A DNA stretch of 64,000 bases from Flavobacterium undicola (GTDB lineage: Bacteria > Bacteroidota > Bacteroidia > Flavobacteriales > Flavobacteriaceae), in the NCBI RefSeq assembly GCF_009909155.2, contig NZ_JAAAPM020000003.1:62001-126000 (forward strand). Reading direction: 5' to 3'. The notes below the pieces were generated by a model. The model had not been told where the DNA came from. It ran no database searches and saw only the letters and a program-made list of their open reading frames with translations. The position numbers were made by a program, and so were the translations under genes. Positions 15,692 to 26,051 of the stretch are shown in pieces. Position 1 is the first letter of the stretch, and every line of letters begins with the position of its first letter.

Positions 15692-18079
15692 TTATGATCC
15701 ACACATTTCGCAATCCTCTGGACCACCTGCCTGAGCTTGTAGAATCATGGCTTTGTATTCGTTAATATCAATTGCTTCTGTTTTTACCTCTTCGGCAACG
15801 GGTTGTTCTTTTTTATCATTGTTCAATGTAAATTTGATTGCATCAACTGCTGCTTTTGTTCTCAAATAATACATTCCGGTTTTCAATCCTGATTGCCAAG
15901 CATAGAAATGCATCGATGTCAATTTAGAATAATTGGCATTTTGCATGAACAAGTTCAACGATTGTGATTGATCCACAAAATAACCACGTTGACGCGACAT
16001 ATCGATAATGTCTTTCATAGACATTTCCCAAACAGTTTTATACAATTCTTTCAAGTCTTGCGGAATATTCAAGTCTTGAACCGAACCATTATTTCGCATT
16101 AATTCTTGTTTCAAACTTTCGTTCCACAAACCACGCTCCACTAAATCGTGTAGTAAATGTTTGTTTACAACAATAAATTCACCTGAAAGTACTCGTCTTG
16201 TGTAAATATTAGAAGTATATGGTTCGAATGCTTCGTTGTTTCCTAAAATTTGCGAAGTAGAGGCAGTAGGCATTGGCGCTACTAACAATGAGTTACGAAC
16301 ACCATTTTTCACTACTTCTTTTCTTAAAGAAGCCCAATCCCAACGACCAGACAATTCTTCATCTTGAATTCCCCATAAATTATGCTGGAATTCTCCTTGA
16401 GACATTGGCGAACCTTCAAATGTAGAATAAGGACCTTCTTCTTTTGCCATTTCCATCGAAGCAGTTACAGCAGCAAAGTATAAGGTTTCAAAAATTTCCT
16501 GGTTTAATTTCTTAGCCTCATCCGATGTAAAAGGCATACGCAACATAATAAAAGCATCAGCTAAACCTTGAACACCAAGACCAATTGGACGGTGACGTAA
16601 ATTAGAATTTTCTGCTTCTTTTACCGGATAGTAATTTCTGTCAATTACTTTATTTAAGTTTCTAGTTACTCGTTTGGTTACATTAAACAATGCTTCGTGG
16701 TCAAACTTACCGTTTTCTACAAACATAGGTAACGAAAGCGAAGCCAAGTTACATACCGCTACCTCATCTGCAGAAGTGTACTCCATAATCTCGGTACACA
16801 AGTTAGAGGAACGAATCGTTCCTAAATTCTTTTGGTTCGATTTACGGTTGGCTGCATCTTTATACAACATGTATGGTGTTCCAGTCTCAATTTGCGATTC
16901 TAGAATTTTCTCCCATAATTCGTGTGCTTTGATGGTTTTTCTTCCTTTACCCGCTTTCTCGTAACTTGTATATAAGGCCTCAAATTCTTCACCATATACA
17001 TCATACAAACCAGGACATTCGTTAGGACACATCAACGTCCAATCTCCATTTTCTTGTACACGCTTCATGAATAAATCCGATGTCCACATTGCAAAGAATA
17101 AATCTCTGGCACGCATTTCTTCTTTTCCGGTATTCTTTTTCAAATCTAAGAAATCAAAGATATCAGCATGCCAAGTTTCGATATAAATTGCAAAACTACC
17201 TTTACGTTTTCCACCACCTTGATCTACATAACGCGCCGTATCGTTAAATACTCTTAACATTGGAACAATTCCGTTTGAAGTTCCGTTAGTTCCACGAATG
17301 TAAGAACCTGTAGCACGAACATTATGAATAGAAAGTCCAACTCCACCTGCTGATTGAGAGATTTTGGCTGTATTCTTTAAAGTATCATAAATCCCATCAA
17401 TACTATCATCTTTCATTGCCAAAAGGAAACAAGAAGACATCTGAGGTTTTGGCGTTCCAGAGTTAAACAACGTAGGCGTTGCATGCGTAAAGAACTTTTT
17501 AGACATCAAGTCATAAGTTTCTAAAACTGAATCTAAATCGCCTAAGTGAATCCCTACCGAAACACGCATCAACATGTGTTGTGGACGCTCTACAATTTTT
17601 CCGTTTATTTTCAATAAATACGAACGTTCTAATGTTTTAAAACCAAAATAATCGTAATTAAAATCTCTGTTATATATAATATGCGAATTTAAAAATGCCG
17701 CATTTTCCTGTATTACTTTATGCACTTCTTCTGACAACAAAGGTGCTTTTTGTCCATTTCTTGGATTTACATAATGATACATTTCATCCATCGTTTCAGA
17801 AAACGATTTTTTTGTATTCGAATGTAAATTCGAAATAGCAATTCGAGCTGCTAATTGAGCATAATCTGGATGCGCAATAGTCATTGAAGCCGCTGTTTCT
17901 GCAGCTAAATTATCCAACTCTGATGTAGAAACTCCATCGTAAAGTCCTTCAATAACACGCATTGCTACTTTAACCGCATCAACCAAATCATTCAAACCAT
18001 AGCATAGTTTTTTAATTCTATCTGTGATTTTGTCAAACATTACTGGTTCTTTGTGACCATCTCTTTTAATTACATACAT
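15692..18079 (-). CDS. nrdA: Ribonucleotide reductase class I, large subunit
   Basis: A 795-residue catalytic subunit that reduces ribonucleoside diphosphates. An ATP-cone is present at residues about 1-90 ([17 protein letters not shown]). The catalytic barrel carries the redox Cys in SSCFLL, the radical Cys in SNLCTEI, and NLASLSLP. The protein ends in CEMCGS, the mobile Cys pair that is re-reduced by thioredoxin. The C-terminal tail before it is Lys/Glu-rich. nrdB lies 205 bp upstream on the same strand, and a strong terminator follows the stop. Confidence 0.95.
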   Translation of the reverse strand: MYVIKRDGHKEPVMFDKITDRIKKLCYGLNDLVDAVKVAMRVIEGLYDGVSTSELDNLAAETAASMTIAHPDYAQLAARIAISNLHSNTKKSFSETMDEMYHYVNPRNGQKAPLLSEEVHKVIQENAAFLNSHIIYNRDFNYDYFGFKTLERSYLLKINGKIVERPQHMLMRVSVGIHLGDLDSVLETYDLMSKKFFTHATPTLFNSGTPKPQMSSCFLLAMKDDSIDGIYDTLKNTAKISQSAGGVGLSIHNVRATGSYIRGTNGTSNGIVPMLRVFNDTARYVDQGGGKRKGSFAIYIETWHADIFDFLDLKKNTGKEEMRARDLFFAMWTSDLFMKRVQENGDWTLMCPNECPGLYDVYGEEFEALYTSYEKAGKGRKTIKAHELWEKILESQIETGTPYMLYKDAANRKSNQKNLGTIRSSNLCTEIMEYTSADEVAVCNLASLSLPMFVENGKFDHEALFNVTKRVTRNLNKVIDRNYYPVKEAENSNLRHRPIGLGVQGLADAFIMLRMPFTSDEAKKLNQEIFETLYFAAVTASMEMAKEEGPYSTFEGSPMSQGEFQHNLWGIQDEELSGRWDWASLRKEVVKNGVRNSLLVAPMPTASTSQILGNNEAFEPYTSNIYTRRVLSGEFIVVNKHLLHDLVERGLWNESLKQELMRNNGSVQDLNIPQDLKELYKTVWEMSMKDIIDMSRQRGYFVDQSQSLNLFMQNANYSKLTSMHFYAWQSGLKTGMYYLRTKAAVDAIKFTLNNDKKEQPVAEEVKTEAIDINEYKAMILQAQAGGPEDCEMCGS

Positions 18080-18284
18080 AAGCTCGATTGTTTTTTAAAA
18101 AACAGAAAATCCCTTTTCTATTTTTTGGGTATTTGTTAATTTATTTTGGGAAACTAATCCCGTATTAATTATGCTTTTACTACAAAGGCACAAAGTTTTT
18201 TTAATGTTTTATTTTTATAAATTTTGCAGCAACAATCCTAAATCACATTTTTTCTTAGCGTCTAGAGTCTTCGCGGCAGATTAA

Positions 18285-19262
18285 TTAAAAATCAGCGTCA
18301 AAGCTAATTTTCTGAGCATCATTATCCGTATTCATCACACCTGATTTTTGGTATTCAGCTACTTTTTTCTCAAAGAAATTCGTTTTTCCTTGCAACGAAA
18401 TCATATCCATAAAATCAAATGGATTCGCAGTATTATATTCTCTTTCACAACCTAACTCCACTAGAAGTCTATCAGCAACAAACTCTAAATATTGCGTCAT
18501 CAAGACAGCATTCATTCCAATCAAACTCACTGGTAATGATTCTGTAATAAATTCTCTTTCAATATTCAAAGCATCAACAATAATCGTTCTAATTCTTTCT
18601 TTAGATACTTTATTTACCAAGTGATGATTGTGTAAATGCACTGCAAAATCACAGTGAACTCCTTCGTCACGAGAAATCAATTCGTTAGAAAAAGTCAATC
18701 CTGGCATTAAACCACGTTTTTTCAACCAATAAATAGAACAAAATGCTCCTGAGAAGAAAATCCCTTCTACTGCTGCAAAAGCAATTAAACGTTCCGCAAA
18801 TGAATCGGAATCAATCCATTTTAATGCCCAATCCGCTTTCTTTCTAATTGCTGGAAAAACGTCTAATGCATTGAACAATTCGTCTTTCTCCGTTTCGTCT
18901 TTTACATAAGTATCAATCAAAAGCGAATAGGTTTCACTATGAATATTTTCCATCATAATTTGGAAACCATAGAAAAATTTAGCTTCAGCATATTGCACTT
19001 CATTCACAAAATTCTCAGCCAAATTCTCATTTACAATTCCATCAGAAGCCGCAAAAAAAGCTAAAATATGTTTGATAAAATATTTTTCATCCGAATTCAA
19101 TTTATTGTTCCAATCATGTAAGTCTTGAGACAAATCGATTTCTTCAGCTGTCCAAAAACTAGCCTCCATCTTTTTATACCATTCCCAGATATCATGGTGC
19201 TTGATAGGAAATATTACGAAACGATTTTTATTCTCTTGTAAAATTGGTTCTATTTGCGACAT
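18285..19262 (-). CDS. nrdB: Ribonucleotide reductase class I, small (radical) subunit
   Basis: A 325-residue ferritin-like subunit that builds the diiron-tyrosyl radical used by NrdA. Metal-ligand regions are visible: [23 protein letters not shown] (Glu, His and probable radical Tyr), AVEGIFFSG and DEGVHCDFA. The SDGIVNEN form matches eukaryote-like R2 proteins rather than E. coli NrdB, as is usual in Bacteroidota. It lies upstream of nrdA on the same strand with a 205-bp gap. That gap has no clear terminator, so the genes may be cotranscribed or have separate promoters. Confidence 0.95.
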   Translation of the reverse strand: MSQIEPILQENKNRFVIFPIKHHDIWEWYKKMEASFWTAEEIDLSQDLHDWNNKLNSDEKYFIKHILAFFAASDGIVNENLAENFVNEVQYAEAKFFYGFQIMMENIHSETYSLLIDTYVKDETEKDELFNALDVFPAIRKKADWALKWIDSDSFAERLIAFAAVEGIFFSGAFCSIYWLKKRGLMPGLTFSNELISRDEGVHCDFAVHLHNHHLVNKVSKERIRTIIVDALNIEREFITESLPVSLIGMNAVLMTQYLEFVADRLLVELGCEREYNTANPFDFMDMISLQGKTNFFEKKVAEYQKSGVMNTDNDAQKISFDADF

Positions 19263-19514
19263 TACTATTGTTATTTTTATATGAGATTTTAGATATTTTC
19301 TGCTTTTTGAAGCTTTACAAAGATTGTGAAATATTGCGGGAATTAAAAGTCAAACTTATTCACAATACCCTCTAGTTTTTAACAAAGACAAAAAACTAGT
19401 CTTCTTTTTACAAATTAAGCAACTAATTAAATATCAATAAATTAAAAACCGAAAAATCGCGTGAAATACCGTAGAATATAGGATTTAAATAATATAAAAC
19501 AAGAAAAAAATATT

Positions 19515-20093
19515 TTATTTTAACTTCGTTTTTTTCCATTCCTGAGCTACTAATTCAAGCTCTAAATACCAATCCTCACCAAACCTTCTAATCAAGGCTT
19601 CTTTGACAAATTTATACACCGGAACTTCTAATTCCTTACCTAAAGAACAGGCATCATCACAAATATCCCATTTATCATAATTAACGGCTGCGAACTCCGT
19701 AAAATCCTTCACCCGAATAGGATACAAATGACAAGAAACTGGTTTTTTCCAATCAACTATTCCTTGGTTATAGGCTTGCTCAACACCACAAAGCGCGGTT
19801 TTTCCATCAAAAATTACATAAGCACAATCCTTATTATCAATTAGTGGCGTTTCAAGATCACCATCAGTACCTTTTACCCAGGTACCCTGAGCTTCAATTG
19901 CAGCAATCCCTTCTTTGCGTAAAAAAGGTTTTACCTTAGGATATATTTCCTCTAAAATTTTAGTTTCTTCCTCGCTTAATGGCGCACCTGCGTCTCCATC
20001 AACACAGCAAGCACCATGACATGCCGATAAATTACAAACAAAATCTTTTTCTAAAATGTCTTCCGAAACTATGGTTTTCCCTAATTGAAACAT
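19515..20093 (-). CDS. DUF3109 cysteine-rich protein
   Basis: A 192-residue cytosolic protein with a Cys cluster [11 protein letters not shown] near residue 22, further Cys at DCAYV, ALCGVEQ, SCHLYP and DICDDAC. This matches DUF3109, related to the YkgJ zinc/iron-chelating group. The pattern of eight or more conserved Cys suggests a metal or Fe-S centre, but no reaction is known. It is transcribed alone from a -7 box at 20122-20129. Confidence 0.85.
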   Translation of the reverse strand: MFQLGKTIVSEDILEKDFVCNLSACHGACCVDGDAGAPLSEEETKILEEIYPKVKPFLRKEGIAAIEAQGTWVKGTDGDLETPLIDNKDCAYVIFDGKTALCGVEQAYNQGIVDWKKPVSCHLYPIRVKDFTEFAAVNYDKWDICDDACSLGKELEVPVYKFVKEALIRRFGEDWYLELELVAQEWKKTKLK

Positions 20094-20121
20094 GAGTTAA
20101 CTTACTATAATTTATAAAATG

Positions 20122-20129
20122 CAAAGATA
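20122..20129 (-). promoter_or_regulatory. -7 promoter box of the DUF3109 gene
   Basis: Reads TATCTTTG on the minus strand, a full TAnnTTTG match, 28 bp upstream of the ATG. Confidence 0.6.
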
Positions 20130-20427
20130 ATCAATCCTTAACTTACACTATCAAACAAAAGCTCTTTTATACCTACTTTAACTAAATCCAAGCCTATTTA
20201 AAATCAAAAAAAACAAGCACTAACCTAGAATACCCCAATACCAACAAAAAACACCGTAACAAATTAAAAAACAAGAACTTAAAATAAAATTCCCAATGCA
20301 TCGCTGTTAAATTATAAGCTCCTTATGTTAAAGGTCTATTGCTCTAAACATTTTTTTTATAATTTTACTCCCGTAATTAAGCCTGTAGAAGCAATTTGAA
20401 TCTAATCTACAAGCCAAAAAAAATACC
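20130..20427. other. AT-rich gap without a recognised feature
   Basis: This forms most of the 334-bp space between the divergent DUF3109 and 67-residue membrane protein genes. It is very A-rich. I see no tRNA, strong hairpin or conserved ORF. The promoter for the plus-strand pair probably lies near its right end, but no full TAnnTTTG match is present. Confidence 0.5.
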
Positions 20428-20631
20428 ATGAAAATCTTTACTAACATCTTAGTGTTTCTAGCATCAGCACTTGTTATTTTCAATATCACCCAATTAGATT
20501 TCAGCAATCTGTTCGGAGGAGATAACGCAGTAGCTTTTATTGGAATAGCTGCTTCTTGTTGCGCCATCCTAATTCTATTGATTTTTAGATTGTCTAAAAA
20601 AATAGAAGATAAAATGAACGACAAACTATAA
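20428..20631 (+). CDS. Small two-helix membrane protein
   Basis: A 67-residue protein with two hydrophobic segments (about 4-22 and 35-55) separated by LDFSNLFGGDNA, and a charged Lys/Asp C-terminus. It ends 6 bp before the FAD oxidoreductase gene, so they are likely cotranscribed. No family with known function is recognised. Confidence 0.65.
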   Translation: MKIFTNILVFLASALVIFNITQLDFSNLFGGDNAVAFIGIAASCCAILILLIFRLSKKIEDKMNDKL

Positions 20632-20637
20632 AATTAT

Positions 20638-21243
20638 ATGTTTGACGTATTAATCATTGGAGGTGGAGTTTCCGGAATGTCATGCGCTTTAGTTCTTGGC
20701 TCAGCCAAAAACAAAAGTTTTGCAATCGAAAAAAAAGTCGGAATCTTCTCTCACCAAAAATCGTCTTCATTACAAGAAGCCTTATTCAATAATGCTTATG
20801 GCATTCCCTCAGGGAAACTAGGCTCAGAATTACTTAGCGAAAGTGTCGCACACCTGAGTAAAACCTATCCTCATATCACACAAATTCAAGACGAAAAAGT
20901 ACTTCGTATCGAAGGTGAAGCTCCTAATTTCACGATAACTACCAATAAAAGCAGTTACAAAACTAAAGCTATTGTAGTAGGTATCGGATCAGCAAATACA
21001 TTTGCAATCGAAGGATTAACACAATACGTTATTCCGCATCAAAAAGCGCTTCCTGAAAAACAAAGAATACAATTAAAAAACAGTGACCATAAAGTAACCG
21101 AAGGCATTTACGTCATTGGCACATTAGCAGGATGGAGAAGCCAACTTGCCATTGCTGCCGGAAGCGGCGCTGCTGTTGCCACAGACATTCTTACCTTATG
21201 GAATAACGGCACTCAAACTCACGCTCACGACAGCATTCGATAA
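20638..21243 (+). CDS. FAD-dependent oxidoreductase, thioredoxin-reductase-like, short form
   Basis: A 201-residue protein starting with a dinucleotide-binding motif, DVLIIGGGVSGMSCAL, and ending with the FAD-site segment GIYVIGTLAGWRSQLAIAAGSGAAVATDI. It resembles thioredoxin reductase but lacks the whole NAD(P)H-binding domain and the CxxC pair (normal length is about 310). It may use another electron donor or be a flavin-binding sensor. Cotranscription with the upstream small membrane protein suggests a membrane-linked role, which is inference. Confidence 0.7.
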   Translation: MFDVLIIGGGVSGMSCALVLGSAKNKSFAIEKKVGIFSHQKSSSLQEALFNNAYGIPSGKLGSELLSESVAHLSKTYPHITQIQDEKVLRIEGEAPNFTITTNKSSYKTKAIVVGIGSANTFAIEGLTQYVIPHQKALPEKQRIQLKNSDHKVTEGIYVIGTLAGWRSQLAIAAGSGAAVATDILTLWNNGTQTHAHDSIR

Positions 21244-21260
21244 ACAAAAAAAGTTTCTTA

Positions 21261-21563
21261 TCAGTTAACCGTAACTATATCAGTAACTTTTATATATTTT
21301 TCAGTATCGGATTTCCAAAATTCACCTTTTAAAGCAACTTTCTCCCCTATTTTAAAGACTTTATAATCTTTAGAATCCACAAGATTAATTCTACTAATAG
21401 TTGCTAAATAAACTTCGTTTTTAACTGTTTTAATTTTAGCCGTATAACCGTCTTTACCGTATTCTATAGCCTCCACATTACCTATTAACTGATTTTTATC
21501 TTTCACCAAAGCACAAGAAACAATCAAACTCACTAAAAAAACCAAACTCAAAAACTTTTTCAT
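21261..21563 (-). CDS. Small lipoprotein of unknown function
   Basis: A 100-residue protein with a lipoprotein signal (MKKFLSLVFLVSLIVSC, lipobox Cys at 17). The mature part looks like a small beta-barrel: GNVEAIEYGKDGYTAKI, then GEKVALKGEFW and ITDIVTVN. The start is 4 bp downstream of the S41 protease gene, so it ends a four-gene minus-strand run (hupE-like, dCMP deaminase, protease, lipoprotein). No known family recognised. Confidence 0.65.
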   Translation of the reverse strand: MKKFLSLVFLVSLIVSCALVKDKNQLIGNVEAIEYGKDGYTAKIKTVKNEVYLATISRINLVDSKDYKVFKIGEKVALKGEFWKSDTEKYIKVTDIVTVN

Positions 21564-21567
21564 ATTG

Positions 21568-23142
21568 TTATTTCTTACTTAAAACCTTCTTAACCATAAC
21601 GTCATCTTTCAAAACAATATCATAATAGGCTTTTTCACCATACAATTGTCTTGCAAATTCTGCATTTAGATAGCGTTTTACAACTGCTCTACTTTTATCT
21701 AATCGAATTCCTGTAAGATGCTTCGAAAGGAACTTTTCAAAAACGGTAAAATACGCATCAGTCGTATTCATCTTGTTTAAAAATTGCTCGAACGAAAGCC
21801 CTTTAAAAGAACTCCTTTTTTTATCTAATTGTTCAAAAACAAAATTCCCCACAAATCCAGACTCCATTAAATAGGCCGTGGCCTCATCAGCATTCTCATA
21901 TTCGAGAGGTACAAAAACATCAGGAACAATTCCGCCGCCGCCGTACACAATTTTTCCTTTTGGAGTTTTAAATTTCAAACTATCCGATACTTTTATACTG
22001 TCTTTACTGTACAATTCGCCATTTTTAAATCTCGATTCCGATTCTTTAAAATACTGCTCTTCTCCTTTCAAATAAGGTTTCTGAATCGATCTGCCTGTTG
22101 GTGTATAATAGCGCGCCACCGTTAGTCGCACTGCCGAACCATCATCAAAATCCATTTCCCGTTGTACCAATCCTTTCCCAAAAGAACGACGTCCCACAAT
22201 AGTTCCTCTGTCATTATCCTGAACCGCACCTGCAAGAATTTCACTAGCTGAAGCCGAATTTTCATTTATCAGAACAAACAATCTACCCGTTTCAAAATCA
22301 CCTTTCTTAGTAGCGTAGGTTTTCTCAATTCTCCCTTTTTTGTTCTTTGTAAAAACAATCAATTGTTTGTTAGCCAATAACTCATCGGCAATATCAATTG
22401 CTTCTTCCATATAACCTCCACCATTATCGCGAAGATCAATTACCAGCGATTTTGCTCCTTCACTTTTCAGTCGACTTAAATTGGATTTGAATTCCTCAAA
22501 AGTAGTTTCAGCAAAACGATTGATTTTAATGTAAGCGGTAGTCGGATTTAACATCATGCCAACATCTACACTTTTTAGCGGAATGACTCCTCGCCTAATT
22601 TTAAATTCTATCTTTTTCTTTTCGGAGGTTCTATAAACGGTAAGAGCTACCTCAGACCCTTCTTTTCCCTTAAGCTTAGCAAATAAAGTATCTGTAGGTA
22701 ATTTTCGTCCAAACAATTTTGCGCCATTGGCATACAAAATTCGATCTCCTGCTTTGATTCCTGCTTTTGCCGAAGGACCATTTTCTATAGATTGAATAAT
22801 GGCTACTGTATCTTTATAAATATAAAATCGGACTCCAATACCCACAAAATCACCTTTCATATTTTCAGCAACTTCAGCTTGTTCAGAGGCAGGAATATAA
22901 ACCGAATGCGGATCTAATTGCGACAATATATTATCGACGGTCTTGTTCACGATGGAATCCGTATCAAGATCATCGACATATTCGTTATGAATAAAATCAA
23001 TTAATTTATTGAGTTTTGTTTTCGAATCATTAGCTGTCGAAAAATGATTTTGACTTGAAAAATCCAACAAACTACCAATAAATATTCCTATCGCCAAAAT
23101 GGCGCTAATATAAATGGGAATGTATTTACTATCTATTTTCAC
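21568..23142 (-). CDS. C-terminal processing protease, S41 family
   Basis: A 524-residue exported serine protease. An N-terminal hydrophobic anchor (about 7-26) is followed by a PDZ domain (about 88-180; GIGVRFYIYKDT.., GPSAKAGIKAGDRIL) and the S41 catalytic domain. The Ser lies in NENSASASEILAGA and the general-base Lys in GRRSFGKGLVQ. It then has a C-terminal extension of about 130 residues. Such proteases trim periplasmic or outer-membrane proteins. It lies 2 bp downstream of the dCMP deaminase gene. Confidence 0.9.
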   Translation of the reverse strand: MKIDSKYIPIYISAILAIGIFIGSLLDFSSQNHFSTANDSKTKLNKLIDFIHNEYVDDLDTDSIVNKTVDNILSQLDPHSVYIPASEQAEVAENMKGDFVGIGVRFYIYKDTVAIIQSIENGPSAKAGIKAGDRILYANGAKLFGRKLPTDTLFAKLKGKEGSEVALTVYRTSEKKKIEFKIRRGVIPLKSVDVGMMLNPTTAYIKINRFAETTFEEFKSNLSRLKSEGAKSLVIDLRDNGGGYMEEAIDIADELLANKQLIVFTKNKKGRIEKTYATKKGDFETGRLFVLINENSASASEILAGAVQDNDRGTIVGRRSFGKGLVQREMDFDDGSAVRLTVARYYTPTGRSIQKPYLKGEEQYFKESESRFKNGELYSKDSIKVSDSLKFKTPKGKIVYGGGGIVPDVFVPLEYENADEATAYLMESGFVGNFVFEQLDKKRSSFKGLSFEQFLNKMNTTDAYFTVFEKFLSKHLTGIRLDKSRAVVKRYLNAEFARQLYGEKAYYDIVLKDDVMVKKVLSKK

Positions 23143-23144
23143 TT

Positions 23145-23576
23145 TTAGTCTTCTAATTCCGGAATATGCTCCACAATTACACCTGCTTTTATTAAGAATT
23201 GAAGCCCAGAATCATCACGATAGCCGTTATGATACACTACTCTTTTAATTCCTGATTGATGAATCAACTTACTGCATTCCTTACAAGGAGAAAGGGTTAT
23301 ATAAAGCGTAGCTCCTTCACAAGATTGAGTAGATCGCGCCACTTTAAGAATTGCATTTGCTTCAGCATGTAACACATCCCATCTTGTCAAGCCTTCTTCG
23401 TCTTCGCAACAATTATCGAAACCCGAAGGCGTTCCGTTATAACCATCGGAAATAATCATTCTATCTTTAACAATAATAGCCCCTACTTGCTTGCGTTTAC
23501 AATAAGACAAAAGTCCCCATTCCTTAGCAATACGCAGATAAGCCTTATCGTATTTATTTAATTTTTTTTGTTCCAT
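23145..23576 (-). CDS. dCMP deaminase (ComEB-like)
   Basis: A 143-residue zinc deaminase with HAEANAIL (ligand His and catalytic Glu) and PCKECSKLI (ligand Cys pair). An extra Cys-containing insertion (GFDNCCEDEEG) is typical of deoxycytidylate deaminases. It converts dCMP to dUMP for thymidylate synthesis. The stop is 2 bp from the protease start, and the gene sits 3 bp downstream of the hupE-like gene. Bacillus ComEB is the closest named family. Confidence 0.88.
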   Translation of the reverse strand: MEQKKLNKYDKAYLRIAKEWGLLSYCKRKQVGAIIVKDRMIISDGYNGTPSGFDNCCEDEEGLTRWDVLHAEANAILKVARSTQSCEGATLYITLSPCKECSKLIHQSGIKRVVYHNGYRDDSGLQFLIKAGVIVEHIPELED

Positions 23577-23579
23577 AAT

Positions 23580-24176
23580 CTATCTTAACCAAATTTCATT
23601 ACCAATAATAATTGGCAAAACTACTCCAATAATAAATGCCGACATAACTAAAGTCCAATCTCTTTTAGAAAACCTAAAAACAGTCTGCACAATATAAGCT
23701 ATAATTAAAACAATAAGAATCACAACTAATTGAGCCGTTTCGATACCCAATGCAAATTCCAATATAGCCAATAACTTAGAAGTCGATGTGCCGTGATGAA
23801 TGGATTTAAAAGCATTCAAAAACCCTAAACCATGTATAATTCCGAAGAAAAGCGTAATAAAGAAAACTAAATTGATACTTTCTTTCTTTCCTGACTTTCC
23901 TGCCGTAAAAAGATGGAATAAGGCCACTATTAAAATTGTAATGGGAATCAATAATTCTACCACAGCTACTTTGACAGCAATAATTCCATAAATTGACAAT
24001 AATAAAGCAATGGTGTGCCCTAAAGTAAATGTAGTTACCAGCACTAAAATTCGTTTCCAGTCTTTAAACGAAAGCGGAATTACAAGTGCAATTAAAAACA
24101 AAATATGATCGTAGGAATAGATATTTAAAATATGTTTTAATCCTAATTGAAAGTAGATTAAAAATTGGGACATCAT
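23580..24176 (-). CDS. HupE/UreJ-type membrane protein
   Basis: A 198-residue protein with six or seven membrane segments. It carries His-rich motifs in helices, GLKHILNIYSYDHILFLIAL near the start, TLGHTIAL, and FFGIIHGLGFLNAF. This fits the HupE/UreJ_2 family, which in some members is linked to nickel or cobalt uptake. The start at 24176 (or the next codon) is preferred to an upstream ATG because the upstream 19 residues are polar and unlike the family. It heads a four-gene minus-strand run. The substrate is unproven. Confidence 0.75.
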   Translation of the reverse strand: MMSQFLIYFQLGLKHILNIYSYDHILFLIALVIPLSFKDWKRILVLVTTFTLGHTIALLLSIYGIIAVKVAVVELLIPITILIVALFHLFTAGKSGKKESINLVFFITLFFGIIHGLGFLNAFKSIHHGTSTSKLLAILEFALGIETAQLVVILIVLIIAYIVQTVFRFSKRDWTLVMSAFIIGVVLPIIIGNEIWLR

Positions 24177-24326
24177 TATGCTATTTGATTGATAAAGGAA
24201 TGTAAACTTACGATTAATTTTCAAACTCCTCAATCCAATCCACCAATTCCTTAGAATAAATTTAACCTAAATTACATTTCTCGTTAAATAAAATTTAAAA
24301 GAAAATTAAAAATTTAAAAATTGAAT

Positions 24327-24334
24327 TATATTTG
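24327..24334 (+). promoter_or_regulatory. -7 promoter box of the terB-like gene
   Basis: Reads TATATTTG, a full TAnnTTTG match, 23 bp upstream of the ATG. Confidence 0.6.
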
Positions 24335-24357
24335 TTCCATAAAAAAACCCAATAATT

Positions 24358-24789
24358 ATGTCATTTTCAGATTTATTTGATAGCGAATTTAAACAAAGAA
24401 ATAAGGGACATTTTTCTGCGATTGTTCGTGTTGCTCTAGCTGATGGTATTGTTGCTCCAGAAGAAAAAAACTTCTTAGACAAACTAGCTACAAAACTTGA
24501 AATTTCACCTTCAGAATACGATGAAATTTTAGAAAACCCGGCAATTCACCCAATCAACCCTCCTTATTTATACACTCAAAGAATAGAGCGTCTATATGAC
24601 TTAGCCAGAATGGTACATGTTGACCATCAATTAGGTGACAAACAAGAGATTGTTTTAAAGAAAATTGCTATTGGTTTAGGATTCACACCTAGTAACGTTA
24701 ATTATATTATAGCAAAAGCCTTGTCTTTAGTTGACAAAAAAGTAGATTTTGACACTTTTGCTTACGAAATGCAAAACATGCACAAGTAA
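24358..24789 (+). CDS. TerB-family protein
   Basis: A 143-residue all-helical protein. RVALADGIVAPEEKNFLDKLATKL matches the repeated helical unit of TerB, whose acidic residues bind metal in the tellurite-resistance protein, and DHQLGDKQEIVLKKIAIGLG is the second unit. Lone TerB-like genes are common in Bacteroidota and need not relate to tellurite. It is a single gene with its own promoter and a strong shared terminator. Confidence 0.8.
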   Translation: MSFSDLFDSEFKQRNKGHFSAIVRVALADGIVAPEEKNFLDKLATKLEISPSEYDEILENPAIHPINPPYLYTQRIERLYDLARMVHVDHQLGDKQEIVLKKIAIGLGFTPSNVNYIIAKALSLVDKKVDFDTFAYEMQNMHK

Positions 24790-24811
24790 TTTTACTTTTC
24801 AAAATAGCACA

Positions 24812-24847
24812 AAAAAAGCTCTTGAATTGAACATCAAGAGCTTTTTT
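24812..24847. terminator. Bidirectional rho-independent terminator
   Basis: A 14-bp stem (24812-24825 with 24834-24847) with an A-run on the left and T-run on the right, placed between the convergent terB-like and fbp genes. It can serve both. Confidence 0.9.
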
Positions 24848-24869
24848 GTCACCAATAAATTTAGACTAT

Positions 24870-25880
24870 TTACTTACCAGCCTTAAGCATAAATTCTTCT
24901 GCCTTAGTTACCATATTATAACTTCCACAGAAAAACGGTACACGTTCATGCAATTCAGTTGGTTTAATTTCCATTATCCTTTTAAATCCATCCGATGCTT
25001 TTCCACCTGCTTGTTCTGCAATAAAAGCCATTGGATTACATTCATACAATAATCTCAATTTTCCTTTAGGCGCTTTTGAACTTGTAGGGTAGATATAAAT
25101 TCCACCTTTTATCATGTTTCTATGAATATCCGAAACCAAACTTCCTATATACCTTGAAGTATACGGTCTGTCCTCTTCTTCGGATTGACAATATTTAATA
25201 TAATCTTTAACACCTTGAGGAAACTGGATATAATTTCCTTCGTTAATAGAATAAATATGTCCGTCTTTAGTGAATTTCATGTCAGGATGCGACAGATAAA
25301 AAGTTCCAATAGCAGGATTTAAAGTAAAACCGTTTACCCCATGTCCTGTTGTATAAACTAACATTGTCGATGTTCCATAAATTACATAACCCGCTGCCAC
25401 TTGCATGGTTCCAGGTTGTAGAAAATCTTCAATTGTAACTGGTGTTCCCACTGGAGTAACACGTCTGTAAACCGAAAAAACTGTTCCTACCGAAACATTC
25501 ACATCAATATTAGACGAACCATCTAAAGGATCCATTAAAACCACATACTTGTTCTTGTGGCTTTTATCATTTCCTTCGACAGTGATAAAATCATCGTTTT
25601 CTTCGGATGCAATTCCGCAAACAATTTCACGGTTTTTTAAAGTTTGGATAAAAACCTCATTAGCATACACATCTAATTTTTGCTGATCTTCCCCTTGAAT
25701 ATTTTGCTCACCAGCTGCTCCTGTAATATCAATTAAACCTGCTTTGTTTACTTTGTAACTAACTACTTTTGCCGCTAGACGTATTGAGTTAATTATTCGA
25801 GACAACTCACCAGATGAATATTGAAATGCTTTTTGATTATCAATAATAAATTCTCCTAAGGTTTTACTGCTTTCTTCCAT
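24870..25880 (-). CDS. fbp: Fructose-1,6-bisphosphatase, class 1
   Basis: A 336-residue enzyme that hydrolyses fructose 1,6-bisphosphate in gluconeogenesis. Metal-site motifs are GIASEEND and [13 protein letters not shown], and the substrate site includes [12 protein letters not shown] and KGGIYIYP. The start at 25880 ([12 protein letters not shown]) is chosen because a GTG 11 codons upstream lies on the -7 box at 25913-25920, and class 1 enzymes of related bacteria begin near MEE..KTLGEFI. Length is normal. Confidence 0.95.
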   Translation of the reverse strand: MEESSKTLGEFIIDNQKAFQYSSGELSRIINSIRLAAKVVSYKVNKAGLIDITGAAGEQNIQGEDQQKLDVYANEVFIQTLKNREIVCGIASEENDDFITVEGNDKSHKNKYVVLMDPLDGSSNIDVNVSVGTVFSVYRRVTPVGTPVTIEDFLQPGTMQVAAGYVIYGTSTMLVYTTGHGVNGFTLNPAIGTFYLSHPDMKFTKDGHIYSINEGNYIQFPQGVKDYIKYCQSEEEDRPYTSRYIGSLVSDIHRNMIKGGIYIYPTSSKAPKGKLRLLYECNPMAFIAEQAGGKASDGFKRIMEIKPTELHERVPFFCGSYNMVTKAEEFMLKAGK

Positions 25881-25912
25881 TACGAAATCGATATAATTTG
25901 AATTTGAAGTCA

Positions 25913-25920
25913 CAAATATC
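25913..25920 (-). promoter_or_regulatory. Probable -7 box of fbp
   Basis: Reads GATATTTG on the minus strand (one mismatch to TAnnTTTG). It overlaps the alternative GTG start, supporting the internal ATG at 25880. Confidence 0.45.
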
Positions 25921-25971
25921 GTTTTTTTTGTGATAATGACTCAATAAAACTTACTAAGTTTGTCAGTATTG

Positions 25972-25979
25972 TATATTTG
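25972..25979 (+). promoter_or_regulatory. -7 promoter box of the acetyltransferase gene
   Basis: Reads TATATTTG, a full TAnnTTTG match, 72 bp upstream of the ATG at 26052. Confidence 0.5.
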
Positions 25980-26051
25980 CTAACAATTAGCAGCTTAATA
26001 GAATTTCAAAAAGCCTTATTGTTAAATTTTAAACCTTAATAATACGAATAT

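Noticed and set aside
18080..18284. GC-richer stretch between nrdB and nrdA resembling an intergenic repeat
   Set aside because: Only one copy is visible in the window and no clear hairpin forms, so I cannot support a repeat call.
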